DNA of 64,000 nucleotides from contig NZ_KB894572.1 of NCBI RefSeq assembly GCF_000374525.1, positions 186,001 through 250,000 on the forward strand, in the 5' to 3' direction. This stretch comes from Amorphus coralli DSM 19760 (GTDB taxonomy: Bacteria > Pseudomonadota > Alphaproteobacteria > Rhizobiales > Amorphaceae). Below are positions 45,177 to 57,230 of this stretch, one piece after another. Within the stretch, counting starts at the first letter, position 1; every line of letters starts with the position of its first letter. The position numbers were made by a program, and so were the translations under genes. The notes under the pieces were generated by a model. It was not told the DNA's origin, made no database searches, and saw only the letters and a program-made list of their open reading frames with translations.

Positions 45177-48137
45177 ATGGCATCACAGGACCCGAACCAA
45201 GCGTTCCGGCAAACTTCCTTCCTCTATGGCGGCAACGCCGCCTATCTCGAAGACCTCTATGCCCGCTATCAGACCGATCCGGAGTCGATCGATGCTGAAT
45301 GGCGGGCTTTCTTTTCCGCGCTGAAAGACGACAAGGATCAGGTACTTGCCGAGGCCCGGGGTGCCCCGTGGCAGCGCAAGGACTGGCCGATCCCGATGAA
45401 CGGCGAGCTGGTCTCGGCGTTCGATACGGACTGGCGTCCGATCGAGAGCGCGGTCAGCGACAAAATCAAGAAGAAGGCCCAGGAGAAGGGCGTCGAGATC
45501 ACCGAGGAGGAGGCGCTTCGGGCGACGCGCGATTCCGTCCGCGCGCTGATGATGATCCGCGCCTACCGCGTGCGCGGCCACCTTCACGCCGATCTCGACC
45601 CGCTGGGCATCGCCCAGCTGGAGGATCACGACGAGTTGAAGCCGGAGACCTATGGCTTCACCGGCGCCGATCTCGACCGGCCGATCTACATCGACAACGT
45701 ACTGGGCATGGAATTCGCCACCATCCGCGAGATGAAGGCGATCCTGAAGCGCACCTACTGCTCCACCATCGGCGTGGAGTTCATGCACATCTCCGACCCT
45801 GTGGAGAAAGCCTGGATTCAGGAGCGCATCGAGGGCCCAGACAAGGGCATCGAATTCACCGAGAACGGCAAGAAGGCGATCCTGAACAAGCTGATCGAGG
45901 CCGACGGTTTCGAGAAGTTCCTGGGCGTCAAGTACACCGGCACCAAGCGGTTCGGCCTTGACGGCGCCGAGGCGCTGATCCCGGCGCTGGAACAGATCAT
46001 CAAGCGCGGCGGCAATCTCGGCCTCAAGGACATTGTCCTCGGCATGCCGCACCGCGGCCGCCTGAATGTGCTCGCCCAGGTCATGGGCAAGCCGCACCGC
46101 GCGATCTTCAACGAGTTCAAGGGCGGCTCGTTCGCTCCCGATGACGTCGAAGGCTCGGGCGACGTGAAGTACCATCTCGGTGCCTCGTCCGACCGCGAGT
46201 TCGACGGCAACAACGTCCACCTGTCGCTGACCGCGAACCCGTCGCACCTGGAGATCGTCGACCCGGTGGTGCTCGGCAAGGTCCGCGCCAAGCAGGACCA
46301 GCTCTCGGACATCGAGCGCACCCAGGTGATGCCGGTACTGCTGCACGGCGACGCCGCGTTCGCCGGCCAGGGCGTGGTGGCGGAGTGTTTTGGCCTGTCG
46401 GGGCTGAAGGGTCATCGCACCGGCGGCTCGATCCACTTCATCGTGAACAACCAGATTGGCTTCACGACGAACCCGCGCTTTGCGCGCTCGTCGCCCTATC
46501 CCTCCGACGTCGCCAAGATGATCGAGTCGCCGATCTTCCACGTGAACGGCGATGATCCGGAAGCGGTGGTCTACTGCGCCAAGATCGCGACGGAGTTCCG
46601 CCAGCAGTTCCACAAGCCGGTCGTCATCGACATGTTCTGCTACCGGCGCTTCGGGCATAACGAGTCCGACGAGCCGGCCTTCACCCAGCCGCTCATGTAC
46701 AAGGTGATCAAGGAGCATCCGCCGACGCTCGACATCTACGCCAAGAAGCTCGTCGACGAGAAGCTTCTGACCCCTGAGGAGATCGACCAGCTCAAGCAGG
46801 AGTGGCGCGATCGGCTGGAGCAGGAGTACCAGGCGGGCGAGAGCTTCAAGCCGAACAAGGCGGATTGGCTCGACGGACGCTGGAGCGGTCTCGGTATCGC
46901 CGACAGCCCGGACGACCCGCGCCGCGGCAAGACGGATGTGGAGACGGACGCGCTCAAGGAGATCGGCCAGAAGCTCACCGAGATCCCCGAGGGCTTCCAC
47001 GCCCACCGGACCATCAAGCGGTTCATGCAGAACCGTGCCAAGATGATCGAGACGGGCGAGGGTATCGACTGGGCCACCGGCGAGGCGCTGGCGTTCGGGT
47101 CACTGCTGGCTGAGGGCTTCCCGGTCCGGCTCTCCGGCCAGGACGTGGAACGCGGCACCTTCTCGCAGCGTCATTCGGTTCTCTACGACCAGGAGAACGA
47201 GGAGCGCTACATCCCGCTCAACAACGTCTCGGACAACCAGGCCCGCTACGAGGTCATCAACTCGATGCTCTCGGAAGAGGCGGTGCTCGGCTTCGAGTAC
47301 GGCTATTCGCTGGCCGAGCCGAACACGCTTGTCTGCTGGGAGGCGCAGTTCGGCGACTTCGCCAACGGCGCCCAGGTGGTGATCGACCAGTTCATCTCCT
47401 CGGGCGAGCGCAAGTGGCTGCGCATGTCGGGCCTCGTTCTCCTTCTGCCGCACGGCTACGAGGGGCAGGGTCCCGAGCACTCCTCCGCGCGACTGGAGCG
47501 CTATCTCCAGCTCTGCGCTGAAGACAACATGCAGGTTGCCAACTGCACCACGCCGGCCAACTACTTCCACATCCTGCGCCGGCAGGTGAAGCGCGACTTC
47601 CGCAAGCCGCTCATCCTGATGACGCCGAAGTCGCTGCTGCGGCACAAGCGGGCGGTCTCGCGGTTCGACGAGATGACGCCGGAGTCGAGCTTCCACCGGA
47701 TCCTGTTCGACGATCGGGACAGCAAGCTCGGCGGCGAGGGCGGCCTGGTGGCCGACGACAAGATCCGGCGCGTGGTTCTGTGCTCGGGCAAGGTCTACTA
47801 CGACCTCCTGGAGGACCGTGAGGAGCGCGGCGTCGACGACGTCTACCTCCTGCGCGTCGAGCAGCTCTATCCGTTCCCGTCGAAGTCGGTGCTTAACGAG
47901 TTCAAGCGCTTCCCGAACGCCGAAATGGTGTGGTGCCAGGAAGAGCCGGCCAACATGGGCGCCTGGACGTTCGTCCGGCCGTACCTGGAATGGGTCCTCG
48001 CCCAGGCCGGGTCGAGCCAGCCGGCGCCGCGCTATGCCGGCCGTCATGCCGCCGCGTCCACCGCGACCGGTCTGATGTCCAAGCATCTCGCTCAGCTCAA
48101 GGCATTCCTGGAGGAGGCTCTGGGACCGTCCGCCTGA
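45177..48137 (+). CDS. sucA: 2-oxoglutarate dehydrogenase E1 component
   Basis: 986 aa. N-terminal docking segment NAAYLEDLYARYQTDPESID, thiamine diphosphate region GMPHRGRLNVLAQVMGKPH, VAECFGLSGLKGHRTGGSIH, FCYRRFGHNESDEPAFTQPL and the transketolase-like second half (QDVERGTFSQRHSVLYDQ). It decarboxylates 2-oxoglutarate and succinylates lipoyl groups of SucB. Full length for the family. Its initiation region has a strong hairpin (see separate entry). Confidence 0.97.
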   Translation: MASQDPNQAFRQTSFLYGGNAAYLEDLYARYQTDPESIDAEWRAFFSALKDDKDQVLAEARGAPWQRKDWPIPMNGELVSAFDTDWRPIESAVSDKIKKKAQEKGVEITEEEALRATRDSVRALMMIRAYRVRGHLHADLDPLGIAQLEDHDELKPETYGFTGADLDRPIYIDNVLGMEFATIREMKAILKRTYCSTIGVEFMHISDPVEKAWIQERIEGPDKGIEFTENGKKAILNKLIEADGFEKFLGVKYTGTKRFGLDGAEALIPALEQIIKRGGNLGLKDIVLGMPHRGRLNVLAQVMGKPHRAIFNEFKGGSFAPDDVEGSGDVKYHLGASSDREFDGNNVHLSLTANPSHLEIVDPVVLGKVRAKQDQLSDIERTQVMPVLLHGDAAFAGQGVVAECFGLSGLKGHRTGGSIHFIVNNQIGFTTNPRFARSSPYPSDVAKMIESPIFHVNGDDPEAVVYCAKIATEFRQQFHKPVVIDMFCYRRFGHNESDEPAFTQPLMYKVIKEHPPTLDIYAKKLVDEKLLTPEEIDQLKQEWRDRLEQEYQAGESFKPNKADWLDGRWSGLGIADSPDDPRRGKTDVETDALKEIGQKLTEIPEGFHAHRTIKRFMQNRAKMIETGEGIDWATGEALAFGSLLAEGFPVRLSGQDVERGTFSQRHSVLYDQENEERYIPLNNVSDNQARYEVINSMLSEEAVLGFEYGYSLAEPNTLVCWEAQFGDFANGAQVVIDQFISSGERKWLRMSGLVLLLPHGYEGQGPEHSSARLERYLQLCAEDNMQVANCTTPANYFHILRRQVKRDFRKPLILMTPKSLLRHKRAVSRFDEMTPESSFHRILFDDRDSKLGGEGGLVADDKIRRVVLCSGKVYYDLLEDREERGVDDVYLLRVEQLYPFPSKSVLNEFKRFPNAEMVWCQEEPANMGAWTFVRPYLEWVLAQAGSSQPAPRYAGRHAAASTATGLMSKHLAQLKAFLEEALGPSA

Positions 48138-48195
48138 GGCGGTCCTCCTCCTTCGCAACTCATGATCTGATCTCAAGCATACGGAAAAAGGCGCC

Positions 48196-49737
<1,542 letters not shown>

Positions 49738-49772
49738 TCCGCAGCCCGGACGGCAGGGGTCGCGAGGCGATC

Positions 49773-50531
49773 GTGGCTGACGGTGTCCTGATCGTGACGG
49801 GTGGCAGCCGCGGCATCGGGGCTGCCACCAGCCGTCTTGCGGCCGCGTCCGGCTACGCGGTCGTGATCAATTACGCCTCCGACGCCGCAACCGCGGGCAG
49901 CCTCGTCTCGGAGATCGTGGCCGCCGGCGGCAGGGCGGCCGCGGTCCAAGCCGATATCGGCGTCGAGGCGGACGTCGTGCGGCTCTTCGAGGAGGCCGAT
50001 CAGCTGGGCCCCCTGCGCGGCCTCGTCAACAATGCCGGCATCGTCGATCTGGCCGCCCGGGTCGATGCGATGTCCTTCGACCGGCTGCGACGCATGTTCG
50101 ACGTCAACGCGCTCGGTCCCATCGTCTGCTCCCGCGAAGCGGTGCGGCGGATGTCCACCGGAAGCGGAGGACAGGGCGGCGCGATCGTCAACGTGAGCTC
50201 GGCGTCCGCCAAGCTCGGCTCCCCCGGCAAGTATGTCGACTACGCGGCGGCCAAGGCGGCGGTAGAAGGCTTCACCGTCGGCCTTGCGCTTGAGGTTATC
50301 GGCGAGGGGATCCGGGTCAACGGCGTGCGCCCGGGCATCATCGACACTGATATCCATGCCAGCGGCGGCGATCCCGATCGCGTGGTCCGGGTCGCCGGCC
50401 AACTCCCCATGAAGCGCGTCGGGCTGCCGGAGGAGGTCGCGCAAGCGATCCTCTGGCTTCTCTCCGACGCATCGTCCTATACAACGGGCGCGATCCTTGA
50501 CGTTTCCGGCGGACGGGCCGTCGCTCCCTGA
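49773..50531 (+). CDS. SDR-family oxidoreductase inside the 2-oxoglutarate dehydrogenase operon
   Basis: 252 aa. GGSRGIGAATSRLAAASG, NNAGIVDL, catalytic Ser in NVSSASAKLG and YAAAKAA (Tyr-x3-Lys, here YVDYAAAKAAV). Start is GTG at 49773, with GAGG 5 nt upstream. It lies 35 nt after sucB and 63 nt before lpdA, all on one strand. An SDR gene in this position is common in Hyphomicrobiales; its substrate is unknown and no role in the dehydrogenase complex is established. Confidence 0.88.
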   Translation: MADGVLIVTGGSRGIGAATSRLAAASGYAVVINYASDAATAGSLVSEIVAAGGRAAAVQADIGVEADVVRLFEEADQLGPLRGLVNNAGIVDLAARVDAMSFDRLRRMFDVNALGPIVCSREAVRRMSTGSGGQGGAIVNVSSASAKLGSPGKYVDYAAAKAAVEGFTVGLALEVIGEGIRVNGVRPGIIDTDIHASGGDPDRVVRVAGQLPMKRVGLPEEVAQAILWLLSDASSYTTGAILDVSGGRAVAP

Positions 50532-50594
50532 ACCCATTCCGGCGTCGTGCCCGCGGGCGCGCGTCTGCCCAACCGATCTGAAGAGAGGCACACC

Positions 50595-51995
50595 ATGTCG
50601 AGCTACGACCTCATCGTCATCGGAACCGGCCCTGGCGGCTATGTCTGCGCCATCCGCGCGGCACAGCTCGGCATGAAGGTTGCCGTGGTCGAGAAGCGCG
50701 CCACCCATGGCGGCACCTGCCTCAACGTCGGCTGCATCCCATCCAAGGCGCTGCTGCATGCCTCCGAGCTTTACGAGGAGGCCGGTCACGGCTTCGCCGG
50801 CATGGGCATCAAGGCGGAGCCGGAGCTCGACCTGCCGGCCATGCTGGCCTTCAAGGACGATGGCGTCGACGGTAACGTGAAGGGCGTCGAGTTTCTTCTG
50901 AAGAAGAACAAGATCGACGCTTACCACGGCACCGGCACCATCGAGGCGGCCGGCAAGGTCAAGGTCACGCCGGACGAGGGCGAGGCGCAGACGCTGGAGA
51001 CGAAGGCGATCGTGATCGCCACCGGGTCCGAGGTCGCCAGCCTGCCGGGCATCGAGATTGACGAAAAGAAGGTGGTGTCGTCCACCGGCGCGCTGTCGCT
51101 GCCGGAAGTGCCGAAGAAGCTGGTGCTGATCGGCGGCGGCGTGATCGGGCTGGAACTGGGCTCGGTATGGCGTCGGCTCGGCGCCGAGGTGACCGTGGTG
51201 GAGTTCCTGGACCGGATCCTGCCGCCGGAGGACAAGGAAGTCTCCAAGCAGTTCCAGAAGATCCTGCAGAAGCAGGGCATGACGTTCAAGCTGTCCTCCA
51301 AGGTCACTGCCGTGACGCCGGATGGCGACGGACTGAAGGTGACCGTCGAGCCGGCCAAGGGCGGTGATGCGGAAACGCTGGACGCAGACGTGGTGCTGGT
51401 CTGTGTCGGGCGGCGTCCGTTCACCGACAAGCTCGGCCTCGACGAGGTCGGCGTGGAGCGCGACGACAAGGGCCGGGTGAAGACCGACGGCCACTTCAAG
51501 ACCAATGTCGACGGGATCTACGCGATCGGCGACGTGATTGCCGGCCCGATGCTGGCCCACAAGGCAGAGGACGAGGGCGTGGCGCTTGCCGAGATTCTCG
51601 CCGGCCAGGCGGGCCACGTGAACTACGACGCCATCCCGAGCGTGGTCTACACCTATCCGGAGGTCGCCTCAGTGGGGAAGACCGAGGAGCAGCTGAAGGA
51701 CGAGGGCATCGCCTACAATGTTGGCAAGTTCCCGTTCATGGCGAACGGCCGCGCCAAGGTGAACCGCACCACGGACGGCTTCGTGAAGATCCTCGCCGAT
51801 GCCAAGACCGACCGGGTTCTCGGCGTCCACATGATCGGCCCGGACGTGGGCAACATGATCGCGGAAGCGGTGCTGGCCATGGAGTTCGGCGCCTCGGCCG
51901 AGGACATTGCCCGGACCTGCCATGCGCACCCGACTCTGCCTGAAGCGGTCAAGGAAGCCGCCATGGCGGTCGACAAGCGCGCCATCCACATGTGA
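50595..51995 (+). CDS. lpdA: Dihydrolipoyl dehydrogenase (E3)
   Basis: 466 aa flavoprotein. FAD-binding [17 protein letters not shown], redox disulfide [20 protein letters not shown]-binding [21 protein letters not shown] second motif [20 protein letters not shown] and His-Glu pair in [14 protein letters not shown]. It reoxidises lipoyl groups of SucB. The ATG at 50595 follows AGAGAGGCACACC. Last gene before the operon terminator. Confidence 0.97.
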   Translation: MSSYDLIVIGTGPGGYVCAIRAAQLGMKVAVVEKRATHGGTCLNVGCIPSKALLHASELYEEAGHGFAGMGIKAEPELDLPAMLAFKDDGVDGNVKGVEFLLKKNKIDAYHGTGTIEAAGKVKVTPDEGEAQTLETKAIVIATGSEVASLPGIEIDEKKVVSSTGALSLPEVPKKLVLIGGGVIGLELGSVWRRLGAEVTVVEFLDRILPPEDKEVSKQFQKILQKQGMTFKLSSKVTAVTPDGDGLKVTVEPAKGGDAETLDADVVLVCVGRRPFTDKLGLDEVGVERDDKGRVKTDGHFKTNVDGIYAIGDVIAGPMLAHKAEDEGVALAEILAGQAGHVNYDAIPSVVYTYPEVASVGKTEEQLKDEGIAYNVGKFPFMANGRAKVNRTTDGFVKILADAKTDRVLGVHMIGPDVGNMIAEAVLAMEFGASAEDIARTCHAHPTLPEAVKEAAMAVDKRAIHM

Positions 51996-52044
51996 GGCTC
52001 GCGCGGGGGAGGCGCCCCCGCCCGTTCGCCGAGCGGATATGACC

Positions 52045-52073
52045 ACGCCCGCATCTTCGGATGCGGGCGTTTT
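52045..52073 (+). terminator. Terminator of the TCA operon
   Basis: 11-bp stem ACGCCCGCATC / GATGCGGGCGT with TTCG tetraloop, followed by TTT. It lies 50 nt past the lpdA stop, between convergent transcripts. Confidence 0.8.
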
Positions 52074-52109
52074 GCGTTGTCGGGTCTGGACGGCGCGAGT
52101 GGGGAGGTC

Positions 52110-52484
52110 TCAGCTTGCCCGATGGGTGAGGCCCAGCGGGGTGCCGCGCCCCGATGGAGCGGGCAGGCCAGGACCGGCCGGCTCGGCGGGAGCCTTGCGG
52201 ACGGTCTCGATCTCCTCGCGCAAATGGCGCGCCTCGCGACGGTTACGGCGTGCGTCTCGACGGAAGCGGCCCTGGCGGACCCAGACGGAGACGCCGCCGA
52301 GGATCACGCCGATGGCGAGGCAGGCGAAGATCACCCAATAGAGCGGGATAGTGATGGCCAGCGCCGTTTCTGTGGGGCGGAACGGATCCAGCGAGAGGCG
52401 GACCGGCGTTCGGTTCGCGATGGCCAGCAGCGCGAGCAGGATGGCGACGGGAACGAAGATCAGGGTCTCGAGGAAGCGCTTCAC
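52110..52484 (-). CDS. LapA-like (DUF1049) inner-membrane protein
   Basis: 124 aa. Two membrane helices (residues about 5-24 and 45-68: VPVAILLALLAIANR and YWVIFACLAIGVILGGVSVW) followed by a basic, coiled-coil-like RRDARRNRREARHLREEIET segment, the arrangement of LapA/YciS. LapA takes part in lipopolysaccharide assembly control in enterics; the role here is unproven. The start is GTG. It lies 110 nt downstream of ihfB, as usual in alphaproteobacteria. Confidence 0.78.
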   Translation of the reverse strand: MKRFLETLIFVPVAILLALLAIANRTPVRLSLDPFRPTETALAITIPLYWVIFACLAIGVILGGVSVWVRQGRFRRDARRNRREARHLREEIETVRKAPAEPAGPGLPAPSGRGTPLGLTHRAS

Positions 52485-52593
52485 GGCAGTCCGGTCTCCG
52501 GGTCGGTCGTGACGGGATCGGCGGTTCAGAGGCTAACGCATCACCGCCAAGAAGGCTCCGGCGGCTGTCAGGGACGCCGATCCGTCCGGCGGA

Positions 52594-52887
52594 TCACTCG
52601 CCATCATAACCGTTGTTGAGCCGCTCGCGCATCTCCTTGCCGGTCTTGAAGAAGGGGACGTGCTTGGCGTCGACCTCGACCTGCTCGCCGGTGCGCGGAT
52701 TGCGGCCCGTGCGCGGCGGCCGGCTCTTCACGGAGAACGCGCCGAACCCGCGCAGCTCCACCCGGTCGCCCCGCGTCATCGCCTCGGAAATCTCGTCGAG
52801 GATCGCGTTGACGATGTTCTCGACGTCACGCTGGTAGAGGTGCGGATTTTGCTCAGCAATCCGCTGCACCAGTTCCGATTTGATCAT
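52594..52887 (-). CDS. ihfB: Integration host factor subunit beta
   Basis: 97 aa HU/IHF fold. [18 protein letters not shown] opening, [20 protein letters not shown] then [10 protein letters not shown] (arm tip with the intercalating proline) are diagnostic. It bends DNA as a heterodimer with IhfA. Its ATG overlaps the sppA stop (ATGA), so the two are translationally coupled. Confidence 0.95.
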   Translation of the reverse strand: MIKSELVQRIAEQNPHLYQRDVENIVNAILDEISEAMTRGDRVELRGFGAFSVKSRPPRTGRNPRTGEQVEVDAKHVPFFKTGKEMRERLNNGYDGE

Positions 52888-53879
52888 GGGACCCGCCTCT
52901 GTCGCCCAACGTCTTCGGGTGGATTGGGACCGTGCCAAAGCGACACCAGACCGTCAAGCTGGACCGGTCCGCCCAGGGAAAGGGGAAGCCCGTCGCCGAA
53001 CCCCAGGGTATCGAGAACGCCGGTGGCGAACCCGTGGGCGATGCGCGACGCGAAGGGAAGATCGTCGAGGTCGTCGCCGGTCTTCCAGGTTCGCACCGGA
53101 AGCTCGACATCGACTCCGCGCTCCGAACCGAGCCAGTCGACCGCAGCCGCCTCGCCACCGATCGTGTCGACGAGCTTTGCCTGCAGCGCCTGGTGACCGG
53201 TGAAGACACGCCCGTCCGCGAGCGAACGGGCGGTGGCGTCATCGAGGTTGCGGCGCTCGGCGACGAGGCCGACGAACCAGTCGTAGGAGTCCATCACCAG
53301 CCCCTGCAGCATGTCGACGGCGGCCTCGGGCGGCGCGTCGAACGGCGAGGGCTCGGCCTTCAGCGGGCCGCTCTTCACCATGTCCATCTGGATGCCGAGC
53401 TTGTCGAGAAGGTCGTGGACCTGTCCGTATTGCATCAGGACGCCGATGGAGCCCGTGAGAGAGGTGTAGTGGGCGACGATGTGGTCGCCGGCAAGCGCGA
53501 TCAGGTAGCCTGCGGAGGCGCCGAGGGTACCGATCTGGGCGACCACGGGCTTCTTCTCGGCAAGCTCTCGTAGTGCGTTGTAGGTGACCTCGCCGCCGGT
53601 GGTGCTGCCGCCAGGCGAGTTGATGTAGAGGATGACACCCTTCACGTTGTCGTTCAGCGCCAACTCGTCGATGAGCTCGACAGTGTCGCGATCGTCGGTG
53701 ATCACGCCCTCGATGGGCAGCCGCGCGATGTGCGGCGCGTTGCGGCCGCTGGCATCGGTGTAGACGAAAATCGCCCCGATGATCGCGGCGACGATGGCAA
53801 TCACCGCGAGCGCGCGCCAGATCGTGACCGACCGGCGCAACCGACGGCGATCGACCAGGACATCGGCATCGAGGCTCAT
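52884..53879 (-). CDS. sppA: Signal peptide peptidase SppA
   Basis: 331 aa. One N-terminal membrane helix (22-44: [20 protein letters not shown]), then a periplasmic S49 peptidase domain. [18 protein letters not shown], nucleophile Ser in [13 protein letters not shown] and the general-base lysine in [13 protein letters not shown], with [14 protein letters not shown] between them. It degrades released signal peptides. GAAGGAGATCGCG precedes the ATG. Confidence 0.92.
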   Translation of the reverse strand: MSLDADVLVDRRRLRRSVTIWRALAVIAIVAAIIGAIFVYTDASGRNAPHIARLPIEGVITDDRDTVELIDELALNDNVKGVILYINSPGGSTTGGEVTYNALRELAEKKPVVAQIGTLGASAGYLIALAGDHIVAHYTSLTGSIGVLMQYGQVHDLLDKLGIQMDMVKSGPLKAEPSPFDAPPEAAVDMLQGLVMDSYDWFVGLVAERRNLDDATARSLADGRVFTGHQALQAKLVDTIGGEAAAVDWLGSERGVDVELPVRTWKTGDDLDDLPFASRIAHGFATGVLDTLGFGDGLPLSLGGPVQLDGLVSLWHGPNPPEDVGRQRRVP

Positions 53880-54061
53880 CGCGATCTCCTTCTGCGGGTG
53901 TGGCGAAAACGGGCGGGCGGACTGGTCCGCCACCGGAATGCGGCGCGACCATACATGATTAGCCGGACGATGTCCGAGAACAGATCATACTCTGGAAGTC
54001 AGCCGGTCGGGGACCGTTGTCACCAAACGGCTCGCGGGCCGAGAGGCCGCGATCAGCCGGC

Positions 54062-55381
54062 TCAGGTGGGCGGAGTGCCGTTCTGGGAAAGCACGTCTCC
54101 GGCCAAGTAGAGCGAGCCGCAGATCAGGATTCGCGGCGGTGGCTCGAAGCGCCAGCTTTCCGCCAGGAGCCGCAGCGCGGTGCGCACGCTGGTGACCGGC
54201 TCGGCGGTGACGCCGGCGCTCTCGGCCATGTCGGCCAGCGGCCCCGGATCGATGGCGGCCTCGGATCCGAACACCGGCACGGTGAAGACGTGGCGCACCA
54301 GTCCGGAGAAGGGCCGGAAGAAGCCGACCGGGTCCTTGGTGTTGAGCATGCCGGCGATCAAGAAGAGCGGCCGTGACACCCGGTCTTCCAGGTCGGCCAT
54401 GTAGGCGGCCAGCGCCTCTCCGGCATCCGGGTTGTGGCCGCCGTCGAGCCAGATCTCGGCGCCGGGCATCGCCGTGTCGACGATGCGCCCGCTGGTGAGG
54501 CGCTGCAGGCGGGCCGGCCAGTCGACCAGCTCCAGGGCCTTCTCAGCCGTGTCCAGGCCCGGCCAGAGACCGCCGGTGCGCAGCGCGGCGATGGCGGTGC
54601 CGGCGTTCAGGAACTGGTGGCGGCCGGGCAGGCGCGGCGGCGGCATGTCGAAGAGCGCCGTTTCGTCCTGGTAGATCAGCCGGCCGCGCTCCTCGATGGC
54701 GGTCCAGTCCTGGCCGCCGAGATGAAGCGGTGCATGGGCCCGCGCGGCCGCGCGCTCGATGACGGCGGTCACAGCATCGGACTGGGGCGCGGCCACCACC
54801 GGACGGCGGCGCTTGATGATGCCGGCCTTCTCCTCCGCGATCGCCTCGACCGTTTCACCGAGGAAGCGCTGGTGATCGAGACCCACCGGCGTGATGACCG
54901 AGACCAACGGATCGTCGACGACATTTGTGGCGTCGAGGCGTCCGCCGAGGCCGGTCTCCATGATCAGCACGTCGGCCGGCCGCTCGGAGAAGAGCAGGAA
55001 GGCAGCGGCCGTGGTGATCTCGAAGAAGGTGATCGGCTCGCCGTCGTTGGCGCGCTCGGCCCGCTCGAGAGCGTCGGTCAGGCCCTCGTCGTCGACATAG
55101 TGGCCGCCGCCCTCGGCGGCGAGGCGGATGCGCTCGTTGAAGTTGACCAGGTGCGGCGAGGTGTAGACGTGCACGCCCTTGCCGTCCGCCTCCAGGGCGG
55201 CGCGCAGGAAGGCGCCCGTCGAGCCCTTTCCGTTGGTGCCGGCCAGGTGGATCGTCGGCGGCAGCCGCTTTTCCGGATAGCCGAGCGCGTTAAGGAGACG
55301 CTGCATCCGGTCGAGCGACAGGTCGATGACCTTCGGGTGGAGCGTCAGCAGACGCCCCAGGATGGCATTGGTGTGGTCCAT
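54062..55381 (-). CDS. folC: Bifunctional folylpolyglutamate/dihydrofolate synthase
   Basis: 439 aa Mur-ligase-like enzyme. P-loop HLAGTNGKGSTGAFLRAAL, YTSPHLVNFNERI, ETGLGGRLDATNVV, and the C-terminal LDGGHNPDAGEALAAYM. It adds glutamate to folates. It starts 11 nt after the accD stop; no clear Shine-Dalgarno is visible, so it may depend on translation of accD. Last gene of the fab-trp-acc series. Confidence 0.94.
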   Translation of the reverse strand: MDHTNAILGRLLTLHPKVIDLSLDRMQRLLNALGYPEKRLPPTIHLAGTNGKGSTGAFLRAALEADGKGVHVYTSPHLVNFNERIRLAAEGGGHYVDDEGLTDALERAERANDGEPITFFEITTAAAFLLFSERPADVLIMETGLGGRLDATNVVDDPLVSVITPVGLDHQRFLGETVEAIAEEKAGIIKRRRPVVAAPQSDAVTAVIERAAARAHAPLHLGGQDWTAIEERGRLIYQDETALFDMPPPRLPGRHQFLNAGTAIAALRTGGLWPGLDTAEKALELVDWPARLQRLTSGRIVDTAMPGAEIWLDGGHNPDAGEALAAYMADLEDRVSRPLFLIAGMLNTKDPVGFFRPFSGLVRHVFTVPVFGSEAAIDPGPLADMAESAGVTAEPVTSVRTALRLLAESWRFEPPPRILICGSLYLAGDVLSQNGTPPT

Positions 55382-55392
55382 GGGAGGCAGGC

Positions 55393-56352
55393 TCAGGCCG
55401 TGGTCTTGTCCGCGGGAACCTCGGCGGCGTCCGCCGGGCTCTCCACGGGCGCCTCGATGACGATCTCCTCCTCCGGCAGCGGCACTGGCAATGAGGCCGG
55501 GTCCGGCTGGTGGGTCAGGAGACGCAGCAGTCGCGCCAGGGTCGCCCGCATCTCGTGGCGATGCACGACCATGTCGATCATGCCGTGCTCCAGGAGATAC
55601 TCGGCCGTCTGGAAACCCTCGGGGAGCTTCTCGCGGATGGTCTGGGCGATGACGCGCGGCCCGGCGAAACCGATCAGCGCGCCGGGTTCGGCAATGTGGA
55701 TGTCGCCGAGCATGGCATAGGAGGCAGTGACGCCGCCGGTGGTCGGGTTGGTCAGCACGACGATGTAGGGCAGGCCGGCTTCCTTCAGCGCCATAACCGC
55801 CGCGGTGGTGCGCGGCAGTTGCATCAGCGACAGGATGCCCTCCTGCATGCGCGCGCCGCCGGAAGCAGCAAAGAGCACGAAGGGAAGTTCGGCCTCCCGC
55901 GCGGCGTCGAGCCCGGTAATCAGCGCCTCGCCGGCGGCCATTCCGAGCGAGCCGCCCATGAAGTTGAAGTCCTGGACCGCGACGACCGTCTCCAGTGCCT
56001 CGATGCGGCCGCGGGTCACGACAACGGCGTCGTCGCGCCCGGTCTTGGCACGGGCGTCCTTCAGCCGGTCGGAATAGCGCCGCTCGTCGCGGAATTTCAG
56101 CGGATCGGCAACGACGGACGGGGTCGCGATCGTCTCGTATCCACCCTCGTCGAAGAGAAGCTCCAGCCGCCGGTTGACCGGGATGCGCATGTGCACGCCG
56201 GAATTCGGCACGACGAACTGGTTGGCCTCCAGATCGCGGTGGAAGACCATCTCGCCGGTCTCCGGACACTTGATCCAGAGATTCTCCGGGACCTCCCGCT
56301 TGTTGAGGAAGGAAGAGATCTTCGGCCGGAAGACGCTGTTGATCCAGTTCAC
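55393..56352 (-). CDS. accD: Acetyl-CoA carboxylase carboxyltransferase beta subunit, zinc ribbon degenerate
   Basis: 319 aa. The crotonase-type carboxyltransferase core is intact ([78 protein letters not shown]). At the N-terminus the family normally has a four-cysteine zinc ribbon; here [17 protein letters not shown] and [13 protein letters not shown] keep only the first cysteine. I recall the same loss in other Hyphomicrobiales AccD. The start is GTG. It makes malonyl-CoA with AccA, which is encoded elsewhere. Confidence 0.95.
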   Translation of the reverse strand: MNWINSVFRPKISSFLNKREVPENLWIKCPETGEMVFHRDLEANQFVVPNSGVHMRIPVNRRLELLFDEGGYETIATPSVVADPLKFRDERRYSDRLKDARAKTGRDDAVVVTRGRIEALETVVAVQDFNFMGGSLGMAAGEALITGLDAAREAELPFVLFAASGGARMQEGILSLMQLPRTTAAVMALKEAGLPYIVVLTNPTTGGVTASYAMLGDIHIAEPGALIGFAGPRVIAQTIREKLPEGFQTAEYLLEHGMIDMVVHRHEMRATLARLLRLLTHQPDPASLPVPLPEEEIVIEAPVESPADAAEVPADKTTA

Positions 56353-56387
56353 GGGTTAAACCCCTCGGTCATGCGTGGACGGCGCTC

Positions 56388-57230
56388 TCAGGCGGCCGCG
56401 CCGGTGCGGGCAGCGCGCACGCCCTCGGCAAGGGTGCGCACCAGATCGAGCACGGCGGGCGCCGTGGCTGCCGTCGCCTTACCGCCGCTATCGAGCGAAT
56501 TTGCGACAGCGCTCACGAGCGCGGAGCCGACAACAACCGCGTCGGCCGCACCGGCGATCTCGCCGGCCTGTTCGGGCGTCTTTACGCCAAAGCCCACCGC
56601 GACGGGAAGGGGGGTGTGCGCCTTGATGCGATCCACGGCCTTCGCGACGCGGGCGGGGTCGGGCGCCGCGGTGCCGGTGATCCCGGCGATGGAGACGTAG
56701 TAGACGAAGCCGGAGGTGTTCGCGAGAACCTTCGGCAGCCGCTTTTCGTCGGTGGTGGGAGTTGCCAGCCGGATGAAGGCGAGGCCCGCCTCGAGTGCCG
56801 GAAGGCAGAGCTCGTCGTCCTCCTCGGGCGGCAGGTCGACGATGATCAGCCCATCGACACCGGCCTCCACCGCGTCGGCAAGGAAGCGGTCGCGGCCGTA
56901 GGAGTGGATCGGGTTGAAGTAGCCCATCAGGACGATCGGCGTGGCATCGTCGTGTCGCCGGAAGGCGCGCACCATGTCGAGGGTCTTCGGCACCGTCTGG
57001 CCGGCCTGAAGCGCGCGCAGCGACGCGGCTTGGATGGCCGGGCCGTCGGCCATCGGATCGGTGAACGGCATGCCGAGCTCGATGATGTCGGCGCCGGCGG
57101 CCGGCAGCCCGTCGAGCAGGGCTTGAGAGGCGGCCTGGTCGGGATCGCCGGCGGTCAGGAAGGTGACGAGGCCGGCCCGGCCCTCTGACCTAAGCGCGGC
57201 GAAACGTGCGTCGATGCGGGAGACGGTCAA
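56388..57230 (-). CDS. trpA: Tryptophan synthase alpha chain
   Basis: 280 aa TIM barrel. Catalytic Glu in [20 protein letters not shown], catalytic Asp in [13 protein letters not shown], the [17 protein letters not shown] segment and [14 protein letters not shown]. Homologues begin near RIDARFA; the only start codon there is TTG at 57230, overlapping the trpB stop (TTGA). This gives tight coupling with trpB, in line with the alpha2beta2 complex. Confidence 0.94.
   Translation of the reverse strand: MTVSRIDARFAALRSEGRAGLVTFLTAGDPDQAASQALLDGLPAAGADIIELGMPFTDPMADGPAIQAASLRALQAGQTVPKTLDMVRAFRRHDDATPIVLMGYFNPIHSYGRDRFLADAVEAGVDGLIIVDLPPEEDDELCLPALEAGLAFIRLATPTTDEKRLPKVLANTSGFVYYVSIAGITGTAAPDPARVAKAVDRIKAHTPLPVAVGFGVKTPEQAGEIAGAADAVVVGSALVSAVANSLDSGGKATAATAPAVLDLVRTLAEGVRAARTGAAA

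Noticed and set aside
52594-52938. Longer IHF-beta starting 17 codons upstream
   Set aside because: The extra residues have no family similarity and run over the sppA frame; the ATG at 52887 gives the canonical MIKSELV start.
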